A DNA stretch of 64,000 nucleotides from Liolophura sinensis (taxonomy: Eukaryota; Mollusca; Polyplacophora; Chitonida; Chitonidae), in contig NC_088307.1 of assembly GCF_032854445.1 (NCBI RefSeq), positions 24,503,953-24,567,952 of the forward strand, read 5' to 3'. Both the position numbers and the translations under genes were made by a program. Below, piece by piece: positions 55,846 through 64,000 of the stretch. The notes under the pieces were generated by a model. It saw only the letters and a list, made by a program, of their open reading frames with translations, was not told the origin of the DNA and ran no database searches. Numbering within the stretch: the first letter of the stretch is position 1; each line of letters opens with the position of its first letter.

Positions 55846-57875
55846 TAAGCATCACTAATGCTGAACGCCACGCGGGGAAGCTACAACTGCCTCTTTTATG
55901 GTCTTAGATGTGACCCAACCCATGACTGTCCAGAAGCGGACTCTCTGCCAACTGATCAATCGCAGCTGATTTGATGGTTGCAGGAAACTTTCCAGCATAA
56001 AACATCGATTTCAACAAGTAACAGACGGGTTTTTGTGTGTGTGACCTGCAAATACGCTCATCATATTGGTGGAAGATTTGAACGAACGAACTTGGGAAAA
56101 AAAAAAAAACAGAGAACGCAAAAATCACATGTGGGAATATAAATTATAAAAGTTGTTTATTAAAATTATGCATTTAATTATGCAAAAAATACAAACGACA
56201 GAAGACTTCACCAGCTTGGAACGCGAGAATATGCACTTAATGTTCAAACTCTGGAGTATGTATTTTACAGCATTCCGTGTAGGTAACACACAATCAAGCA
56301 GCCTTTCCATCATGCACATATCAGATATCTCACATTTTTTTTTTTTTTTTGTGAAAGCACTTCTTAAAATTTTGGCTTTTACACAAGCTAAAAACCCACT
56401 GTGTAAGCCAGATAAGCATTTCATTTCCGCCACGCAGCTTAAATACTTTCTTAAAACAGAAAAGTTTATACTTTTTTTTTTACATCTTTAGTAATGTTGA
56501 CTCCAATATTTCTGCAGTGGTGGAGGGGTATAAACGTTTTTAAAGTGTTGCTGACGTTTACAAATTTCACTTTTTTTTCTATCTCATGTCAATTTAACAG
56601 TTTCAGGTGTTGTGCTCCGCATTATAAATGTTATAGATCTTGTAGTTTAACATTTTGTTACAAATGTAAACAACCATTATGCAGCATAACACTTTAAAAC
56701 GTTGGCACTCATTTGCAGTTTACAGCATTTAACAAAAAATACTTACTATATGCATTTGCTGGCTTTACTGGCCACACTGAAAAATTAGAACCACGTCTAA
56801 ATAAATTTTGTTTCTATTCACCAATGTCTTACTTCTTATCAAGTCACCCTGCAGACGGAGGGAGTGATTGATTCATGGAACAGCCAGAATACCACTGTTG
56901 TAGGAAGGGATGACGGTGTGCCTGATGGAACAGCCAATTCATTTTCAAGTCTCTGACCTGGCGTTATTTCAACCCTTGTTTACAATAGAACACAAGCACC
57001 AATTGAGCCGATTCATTTATAGATACATTTAACCACAGTTTGCCACATCCATATAAGAACATACAAAATACAGTGAATGGCAGATTTGACAACCCAACTG
57101 TTATGGAATAAAAGATACCAGGTTTAAACAGAGCCTTTTAAAAAAATACCATAGCACGAGCAAATAATACACAATGTGATTATTAAAGTAACACTGCGAT
57201 AAAAAAAAGTCTAATATTTCAAAAGCATGACACAAACCTTGTGCTAAAGCACCTGTTATAATACTTCGAGAACTGTTAGGTGAATGATGGTTAAGGGTAG
57301 GTAACTCCTGCACTAAGGGTAACGGTATGAGAAGGGAATATGACGAGATTATCTCCCTTTGACTGCACCCCAATGCAAGTATGTACAAACTTTAAAATTA
57401 ACAGAATGCCATTGCCAAAAGGTTTACAATGAACAGATGTAAGCTTAAGCCCCAGCTGTCAATATTTATAATATTTATGTAATATAACTTCAATGCTTAA
57501 ACACATTAGTATTTGTAACTTGTTTAAGTTTGAATGCTCATGTCAAATGAACATAAAAATGTAGCCTACACTTTTTGTGTAAGTTTAAGTAATTCACTTT
57601 TGATATGACATGAATATCACCCTGATTAGATCTGATGTTATTTATCTAAATTTATTCCCATAAAATACATTAATAACTGCTAAAAATGCATTTCTCGTCA
57701 CAACTGTATTATGCTTAACCGTAAACCTGCCTGCATTTTTAGACTAGGAATAAAACTCAATTGAACTTGATTTTTTTGTTTTTCTTCACAAGGGATTTTC
57801 AACTAACTTCACCATAACCTTTTCGTAAATAAACACGTCAACCGCTCCACAAACACAGTCAAATACTTACTGTAG
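55846..57875. other. Noncoding stretch downstream of the BCAR3-like gene
   Basis: AT-rich, with poly-A and poly-T runs (56097-56109, 56335-56350, 56471-56480). No exon or dispersed repeat recognised. It could hold a longer 3' UTR of the minus-strand gene. Confidence 0.45.
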
Positions 57876-58640
57876 AGAAGCACATCTGCTCCATCAACAC
57901 AGTCCAATGCAGACTATGTACAGAAGCACATCTGCTTCATCAACACAGTCCAATGCAGACTATGTAGAGAAGCACATCTGATTCATAAACACAGTCCAGT
58001 GCAGACTGTAGAGCAGCACATCTGCTTCATCAACACAGTCCAATGCAGGCTGTAGAGAAGCACATCTGTTTCATCTACACAGTCCAATGCAGGCTGTAGA
58101 GAAGCACATCTGCTTCATCAACACAGTCCAATGCAGGCTATCTAGAGAAGCACATCTGCTTCATCAACACAGTCCAATGCAGACTATGTAGAGAAGCACT
58201 TCTGCTTCATAAACAGTCCACTGCAGACTATGTAGAGAAGCACATCTGCTTCATAAAGACAGTCCAATGCAGACTATGTACAGAAGCACATCTGCTTCAT
58301 CAACACAGTCCAATGCAGACAACGTACAGAAGCACATCTGCTTCATAAACACAGTCCAATGCAGACTATGTAGAGAAGCACATCTGCTTCATCAACACAG
58401 TCCAATGCAGACTATGTACAGAAGCACTTCTGCTTCATAAACACAGTCCAATGCAGACAACGTACAGAAGCACATCTGCTTCATAAACACAGTCCAATGC
58501 AGACTATGTAGAGAAGCACATCTGCTTCATCTACACAGTCCAATGCAGACTATGTAGAGAAGCACTTCTGCTTCATAAACACAGTCCAATGCAGACTATG
58601 TAGAGAAGCACATCTGCTTCATCTACACAGTCCAATGCAA
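57876..58640. repeat. 46-bp tandem array, about 17 units
   Basis: Units read AGAAGCACATCTGCTTCAT, then AACACAGTCCAATGCAGAC, then TATGTAG, with some units shortened to about 42 bp or changed to AACGTACAG. Adjacent units are highly similar, which implies recent expansion or homogenisation. It lies downstream of the BCAR3-like gene. Confidence 0.95.
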
Positions 58641-59424
58641 GTGGAAGTTGATATTACCTTACCTACCAAACACACCTTATAACACTCTGAAAAATTCTAA
58701 GAACAACAGAATATAAGAATCAGATAACACATGCAACATAGGCATGCGCAAAATTTTAGGTCATTTGTCATAGATGTATTAAAACTTAACATCAAAATAT
58801 TACCAATTTACTGTTGCAGAACTGGGGCAGTCGGTACAAAAACCACTATGGCACCTGTGAACACATGGTACTGAGTTGGGGAATTTCACACTACCAGTAA
58901 TTTGATTGTTTACTCACTGCACTTAGCATAAACATTTGCTAATTCATTCTTTGATTTAAACAAAAAATGGTCTTTTTTCCTTTGTCATTACTACCATAAT
59001 TCCTCAACCTTTTCCCATACAACACAGCAACTTTCACTGTAATTTATACAACTTTTTCATTTGATTTTGAAGACAAAACATTGGTTGGATAGGCTAATTT
59101 CAGGGCTTCACCAAAAAATATACCTTGATCAATCTACAGAGAATAATGCCCTCAGAATATCCTAAATCGAACACCTTGCCACAGGTGAAAAGGTTGACGA
59201 ATTACGCTATTATCATATCACAGAGAACAGCCAGATTAAAAGTTTCCGTACCGACATCGAGAGAACTTGTATGCGCTTGCACAATAATTACATGTGTACT
59301 CCACGCCATGGTCACTCGGGGCAGGAGTCATTCATGGGATGTACGTTTGGAGTCTTTTCTACAAGCATGTCCCACGATTCAAACTTCACATTTACCAGTT
59401 ACCCATACAAGGGTAGTTCCAACT
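58641..59424. other. Noncoding stretch between the two gene-proximal arrays
   Basis: No repeat or coding signal recognised. A 100-codon plus frame at 59125 has no family match. Confidence 0.45.
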
Positions 59425-59443
59425 TGATCATAAAAACAGGTCA

Positions 59444-59449
59444 TTTATT
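59444..59449 (-). promoter_or_regulatory. Candidate polyadenylation signal AATAAA
   Basis: TTTATT on the plus strand reads AATAAA in the direction of the BCAR3-like gene. It is about 845 nt past the stop codon. Other hexamers lie further downstream (for example near 57650), so this may not be the only site. Confidence 0.35.
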
Positions 59450-59483
59450 CACATTTTGAAAGAAATGAAATGCAATATCCATC

Positions 59484-60060
59484 TTATAGGGACAGGCATG
59501 TGGGGAAGGCAAAATCAGTTAAAGTACACACTGATTTCCACTTGTACACAGTTGCAATCTTAAATGCATTCAAAAAAATGCAACATTCAGCTACACTGTA
59601 GACAAATGGACAAGGCAAATGTAAGTCAGCAAAGTACACATGACTGCCAGCTGTACACATCTGTGGTGCAATAAAACATCCAGCTACACTGGAGACCAGT
59701 GAAAAAGGCAAATGTAAGTCAGCTAAGTACACATGACTGCCATCTGTACACATCCATGGTGCAATAAAAAATGCAGCTAAATTGTAGACCAGTGAAAAAG
59801 GCAAATGTAAGTCAGCAAAGTACACATGACTGCCAAATGTACACCTCTGTGATGAGAAAACACATGCAGCTACACTGTAGACAAGTGGAAAAGACAATTG
59901 TAAGTCAGCAAAGTACACATGCCTACACTTAATTTCCAGCCATACACATCTGCAATAAACATAACAGCAACACTGTAGACATATGGGAAAGACAAAGCCA
60001 AAAAAGTCCATGTACGCATCGCTTTCAAGCTGAACGCATCTGCAATGAAACAAAACGTTA
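59484..60060 (-). repeat. 93-bp tandem array, about 6 diverged units
   Basis: Units share AAGTACACATGACTGCC, TGTACACATCTGTG, CAATAAAACAT and AGCTACACTGTAGAC, at about 93-bp spacing. Because 93 is a multiple of three and the unit has no minus-strand stop in one frame, a 189-codon frame runs through it with a 31-residue period (HVYFADLHLPFSLVYS). It starts about 240 nt past the BCAR3-like stop codon. I treat that frame as a by-product, not a gene. Confidence 0.85.
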
Positions 60061-60292
60061 CATCAAGCTACACTGCTGACATCTAGGAGAATAGAGCATG
60101 CATACATGACTTCCTGTATCTTTTCTTCAAAGACAACATTCTGATGTTTATGGAAAAACAAATCATAAAGGTACTTCAGAATCTTAGGTTTTGTTGATAT
60201 GCCCTCCCATATCAGCCGGCCTCTCGGGAAGATAATGCTCCATGATTCACAAAAACACAAGTCACAAAGATTTTTCCGAGTGCCAGGTTTTG

Positions 60293-60796
60293 CTACAATT
60301 CTGTGCCAACATCATCTGGTTTCTCGGCTCTCTCCGACAAAACCATCATTAATTGTTTATACTTGTTGTATCGGTCTGGTCGGTTCACACCCGCCCCTCG
60401 TGAACCCCAAAGCAACCGCAGATGAAATGCGGTCATGAATGTATCGCGCAGTTCGCGGTCCTCCCTAAAGTCCTTCAGCACCGCCTGTCCCATGGCACGA
60501 TAGGTGTTGAACTGACTTGAAATCTCACGCCCCATTTCGAGATGCGATAAAAATGCGTCCAATCCAGCCTCATCATCCACAGATTCCCATGGCAACATGT
60601 CCATGATGTTGTTCGAATCACGCTCCATCAGGCTGATGTACGACGCGACGTTGGGAATGCAGATGTTTTGGACAGGAAGCGCCCCATTGGCGTCTGTCAG
60701 CGTCTTATGGAAAGTTTTTAGTTTCGTGTCGAACAAGAAAGCACTACTGGTGTGGTTTTGCCGCAAAATCATCCAAGTATCTCGTAATCTCTGGAT
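60293..60796 (-). CDS. BCAR3-like: NSP-family adaptor (BCAR3/SH2D3C-like), terminal coding exon
   Basis: The exon starts after a pyrimidine-rich acceptor (TTTTATCTTTTTCAG) and runs 167 codons to a TAG at 60295-60293. It opens with IQRLRDTWMILRQNHTSSAF and continues with the KLKTFHKTL segment, a PNVASYISLMERD stretch and, at window residues 304-323, LRLLWGSRGAGVNRPDRYNK. This run of motifs is diagnostic of the C-terminal end of BCAR3/SH2D3 proteins, the part that docks on the Cas focal-adhesion-targeting domain. Vertebrate members have a Cdc25-like fold adapted to Cas binding rather than clear exchange activity. I infer the same role here. The protein ends acidic, in DDVGTEL. No frameshift or internal stop is seen, so the gene looks intact over this part. 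Introns of 999 bp and 1,671 bp separate the exons. Confidence 0.95.
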   Translation of the reverse strand: MQRLRDTWMILRQNHTSSAFLFDTKLKTFHKTLTDANGALPVQNICIPNVASYISLMERDSNNIMDMLPWESVDDEAGLDAFLSHLEMGREISSQFNTYRAMGQAVLKDFREDRELRDTFMTAFHLRLLWGSRGAGVNRPDRYNKYKQLMMVLSERAEKPDDVGTEL

Positions 60797-61795
60797 CTGA
60801 AAAAGATAAAACATATTTATTTCCTAAATTTGTGTTTTATTACAGACTTAAAACGTTAAAACATAACTTTATAATGTGCAACTAGAATTAGGCCGCACAC
60901 AATATCAGAACAGTTAACATTTTGTGCAAAATTATTTCCCTTTACTTTTGAACATCATGACTAAGTCATCTTGCTGTCATCAGCACCACAAACTGTCACG
61001 TGTACATTCTTTAAAATGTGACTGAAAGGAACTAAAAGAAAAGGAGACAATCTATGTATGTTTTACACAGAATGCCACACACGTGCAGCAACAATGCAAA
61101 GATTTACATAAAATTGAATTCAATGAATTATATTCCTCGTTGAAGATATTCCTCATTGAGGATATTCCTCATTGAGGATTGCAGTCTTATACCATATCAT
61201 GCATACTAGGAAATCCGTGCAGGAAATTTTTCAACAATTCAATAGGTTAGCATCAAATTACCATTCAGTGTACTGTGCTTGAGAAAACTTACATGTACTT
61301 TATTTTGCCTCATTTTTAGGGTTCTATTGATCTTGAAAAGGTGTTTTGAGGGTTGACTGGAAGGTAGGATGATATCGTACTGGAAAAATGTAAATTTCTG
61401 CACCAGAAGAAATATTTCTTTAGGTCACACTAATTGTAATTTTTTGCCTTATGGGCAGAATGAATATTTTTTCAGGGTTGCAAGAGGGTTAAACTGAACA
61501 ATAATCTATTTCATGGGAAATGTGGACTCAATTTCCCAGCAATCATTTGTGTAAATTAGACATTTTCATGATTGGAAAGCCATCAAAAACATGAAAATTG
61601 TCAAAAAAACATTAAGATCGAACAAAATAAAATCAGGGATTTTCAATTTTATTTTTATTCCATTTTAGGATATTTTAGTGTCAGCTCACCCGTAAACACA
61701 AAATAAAATTGCTGTCACCTTATTAGCCTTAAAAGAGGCACTACACTTTGGAGCGCAAGTTTACCTCAAATTTGATCTATCTTCTGCACACTAAC
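60797..61795 (-). other. Intron between the last two BCAR3-like exons
   Basis: GTTAGT donor and TTTTTCAG acceptor. It contains three tandem copies of a 16-bp unit with core ATTCCTCATTGAGGAT at about 61132-61180. The unit is itself a hairpin (CCTCATTGAGG). No other element is seen. Confidence 0.85.
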
Positions 61796-61964
61796 CTCAT
61801 CAGCCATCAATCCTTCCATAACGGCAGTGAAGCCAAACAGGTTCCCCATGGATGTCCTCAGCTCCATGGCAATGTTAATCCACTGACTCAACATCCTGGC
61901 TCTCTCCAGAATACCTGAACAGGTGAGAATCATGGTGGCCACGAACATGTGCATACAGCGACAC
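61796..61964 (-). CDS. BCAR3-like: NSP-family adaptor (BCAR3/SH2D3C-like), second exon in window
   Basis: This 169-nt exon follows a CCTTTTCCTGCCACCAG acceptor and ends DE before a GTTAGT donor. One base completes the arginine codon split across the intron, then 56 codons follow and it ends in phase 0. It encodes window residues 123-178, including CMHMFVATMILTCSGILERA and MGNLFGFTAVMEGLMADE. In the NSP family this segment is the helical core of the Cdc25-like fold: a hydrophobic helix, an E-R-A motif, then an LR..MGN.F.F.AVM motif. The match in order, spacing and phase to both neighbours is the main reason to call the three pieces one gene. A methionine near the acceptor is inside intron sequence and is not a start. 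Confidence 0.93.
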
Positions 61965-63635
61965 CTGGTGGCAGGAAAAGGCACATGTGTTAAATATTCA
62001 TCCTGTCATAAAGGTGATTCTGTCACTCATTGGCTATCCTTTACCATTCATAATATGGGAGTTTTGCATTCGAACTCTTTTGTCATTAAAGATAAGAACA
62101 ATTCTACTTTGTCATGTGACTTGTGAAATATGTTAGGCCATTAATTTACAGATCTCTTACTCACTGTGCACACACAGCACCTTTTTCCTTTAGAAACTTC
62201 ACAAGTTCACAAACTTTCTCCATCCATCATCTACTCTAAGTACGTTTTTGTGAAACTTTTTGGGGACACCCAGGTTTGGGTAAATGTGGTCAATAATAGT
62301 TGCCTAACATTTTGGACAGGTCACATGATACAGTAGGACAGTTTTTACCTATTGTAACCAAATGGGCATTTGAAGAGTCCCGCAGGTGTAAGTAGGCTCA
62401 GGCGAGATGTGCCTAAATGCACAATTTTACAGCAGCTTGTAACAATGTTATTAAGCCTCAGCCAACTACTGTAAAATCACACCTTTTACCCACGTTAATT
62501 TGTGAGAGCCCCCACCTTTCCTCGTCCTTGAAACAGAGCGAAGCTCCGAGGCTCCTAAAATGCAGCTTTGGCTTATTTATTTATTTATTTAGACGTTCCC
62601 TAGTACGACTGGAGAGGAAGCCAGCCAGTCTGTCATCATGAAACAAAAATCCATGTATCTGTACGTGTGAGTGCACATAACATTACAATATATAATATAA
62701 ATGTGAAATGTGCACTTGCTTTCATATTCTTAAAGCCATGTTCTGGCCATAGCCAATCTGACCTTGACCCTGACCTGACCTTGACCCTGACCCTGACCCT
62801 GACCTGACCAGTAAGGTTAATTGCTAAAGTTTTCGGCCATGACGTCAGGGGGTTTACCCTAATTTCTCAACCTTTTCGCATATAAAAGAACAACTTTCAG
62901 TTCAACATATGCACTCTTTTAATCGGAGACAAAACTGCACTGGTTGGATCAGCCAATTTCAGGGCTTCACAAAATGTTATAATTTTATCAGTCTACATCC
63001 AATATTGCCTCTAGAATATGCTTTAATAAAAACCTTGCGAACATGCGAAAAGATCGAATTACAGTACCACATATCTGACAATGGGTGGTTCTTTACTACA
63101 GGAATATTTTAAGTTTCCTCCGCCCATAAACCTGAAAATGTTTTTAGTAACCCTTCATCTCTAATTATATAAATAAACAAAAAAATTTTAAATAAACACA
63201 GTCTCAGGGCACTTCATGTCCGAGTGTTCTAACTTAGCTCAAGATCCCATGAGGTTGCAAGGTCAAATTCAGATCTTGCTAGAATACATGTACTTTGCTT
63301 GGCTCCCTTTAAAGTAACCTATTCACGGAGATGCCCTAGCCCTGCTCAACATCTCCCTTTCCAGTGCAGTTTCTGTCTATTTTTCTTACATAAAAAGTAT
63401 GAAATACTTATGTCAAGCCGTATGTCAAGGTACACAGCTAATGTGTTTTCTCCTGTGAACGCTGAATAAACTTTTGAATCAAGAGGTTTAGAATGTTCAC
63501 GTTTTCAAAAATGTTCACTGCCTGCGCTATCAAATCTGCAGTAATTTATCCAAGGCCTGATTCTCTGGAAATCTGTAAAATCAGAGTTCAAGTTTGAAAC
63601 TAGACTACGGTACATTTTGACTGACATGCACTTAC
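61965..63635 (-). other. Intron upstream of exon 61796-61964
   Basis: GTAAGT donor and CCACCAG acceptor. The intron holds a run of TGACC pentamers at 62759-62809 and a short SINE-A fragment at 62571-62626 (TTTATTTATTTATTTA tail then GACTGGAGAGGAAGCCAGC). The rest looks single-copy. Confidence 0.85.
62759..62809 (+). repeat. TGACCT/TGACCC short tandem repeat in intron
   Basis: Nine TGACC pentamers spaced by zero to two bases in 51 bp. Each TGACCT is a nuclear-receptor-type half-site (AGGTCA on the minus strand), but the array may be simple-sequence DNA only. Confidence 0.8.
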
Positions 63636-64000
63636 CTCTCCATGAGATCTTGACGAAGTTGTCTCCCCTGTGGTAATGTTAGTAATTCTAGACCAGACTG
63701 AACTCCAAGGCCAAGGTCATCTTCACCTATAACCTTTGACACTTCAAGGTCAACTTGAGTCAAATGTCTTGCCAAAATCTTGGCGTTACATTCTAACAAC
63801 AGTGTTTTCACCTTGACCATCCCTGACGCCTCCAGAGGACGATTTTCCTGCGGTAAAAGCGACGTTGTAAAGGAGTCGACATTAAAACCCGGTTCATTGT
63901 CTGGCTTTGGTAAATGTATCACACGGTTTCGCAAAAAGTCCACATCGTAAAACGTCTCTTGGAAACCTCCTTTGTCATCGTTCTTGTTGGTAGAGTCAGA
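63636..64000 (-). CDS. BCAR3-like: NSP-family adaptor (BCAR3/SH2D3C-like), internal exon, 5' part cut by window edge
   Basis: The frame is open from the window edge to a GTAAGT donor at 63635-63630 and gives 121 full codons plus two bases. About residue 50 onward begins the Cdc25-homology (RasGEF-like) domain of the NSP adaptors. Recognisable family stretches are NRPLEASGMVKVKTLLLEC (from residue 53), ILARHLTQVD, and GVQSGLELLTLPQGRQLRQD near the end. In vertebrates these proteins carry an N-terminal SH2 domain and a C-terminal domain that binds p130Cas/BCAR1 and acts in adhesion, migration and small-GTPase signalling in the cytoplasm. That role is family knowledge. The SH2 exon is not in the window, so the true start lies beyond position 64000. 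The split arginine codon (AG/G, phase 2) joins cleanly to the exon at 61964. BCAR3 and SH2D3C cannot be told apart from this fragment. Confidence 0.93.

Larger units (their letters stand above)
59425..60292 (-). other. Probable 3' UTR of the BCAR3-like gene
   Basis: Sequence directly after the TAG stop, on the gene's strand. The first AATAAA-type polyadenylation hexamer I see on the minus strand is at 59449-59444, which would give a 3' UTR of roughly 870 nt ending near 59425. It contains most of the 93-bp tandem array. The end point is inferred from one hexamer only. Confidence 0.4.

Noticed and set aside
56153-56491. 112-codon plus and 102-codon minus frames
   Set aside because: Both cross a poly-T/poly-A run (FFFFFF or KKKKK) and have no domain. 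They are mutually antisense in noncoding DNA.
60597-60800. 67-codon plus frame
   Set aside because: Antisense shadow of the BCAR3-like terminal exon.

Overview
This is eukaryotic, metazoan DNA, most probably from a mollusc and within molluscs a bivalve. It is AT-rich and intron-containing. It is full of short interspersed elements ending in (TAAA)n tails, and the one clear gene has metazoan signalling-protein exons with GT-AG introns. The dominant SINE, with the 3' core ACGCCGTACTCAAGAATATTT in its reverse orientation, looks like a repeat I associate with bivalve and other mollusc genomes. That identification is from memory, not from a search. There is no bacterial operon structure, CRISPR array, rRNA or free-standing tRNA gene.  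Layout. 0-6 kb holds a 619-bp PIF/Harbinger-type DNA transposon with perfect 25-bp terminal inverted repeats, a TAA target duplication and a MADF/Myb-SANT-like coding remnant. It also holds a 34-bp x 17 minisatellite, an 18-bp array and a lone serine-protease-like exon candidate. 6-20 kb is mostly single-copy-looking noncoding DNA with a CpG-rich block (6.2-6.5 kb), a CCAAT/CRE palindrome (11.7 kb), scattered copies of a TA-flanked MITE and two SINE families. 20-26 kb carries a 43-bp x 10 array and a 64-bp array of about 20 units that is split by a SINE. 26-43 kb alternates unique, possibly regulatory stretches (26.6-27.5, 30.8-31.2, 33.6-34.0, 37.2-38.5, 41.1-42.0 kb) with dispersed repeats. 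43-56 kb is a dense mosaic of nested repeats and arrays, with a decayed coding stretch at 44.8-45.2 kb and a promoter-like segment at 52.4-52.9 kb. 56-64 kb holds the 3' end of a real gene on the minus strand.  The gene. Three minus-strand exons (64000-63636, 61964-61796, 60796-60293) join in frame into 345 residues. They form the C-terminal Cdc25-homology, Cas-binding domain of an NSP-family adaptor (BCAR3/SH2D3C-like). The N-terminal SH2 part lies beyond the right edge. A 46-bp array and a 93-bp array lie just downstream, the latter probably inside the 3' UTR.  Main novelty. At least five minisatellites (34-, 43-, 48-, 20- and 11-bp units) sit inside two dispersed repeat families, here called R3 and R4. 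Sibling copies in the same window still show the same spot as one or two monomers. The window therefore captures before-and-after states of minisatellite birth inside mobile or dispersed elements. R3 is a foldback-like element with CTAGACCAGTGACGTCTAAT termini. R4 is at least 0.9 kb long and is sometimes preceded by a third repeat, R2. SINE insertions nested in these elements give a relative chronology. Nearly all long open frames in the window are by-products of tandem arrays whose unit length, or its triple, lacks stops.
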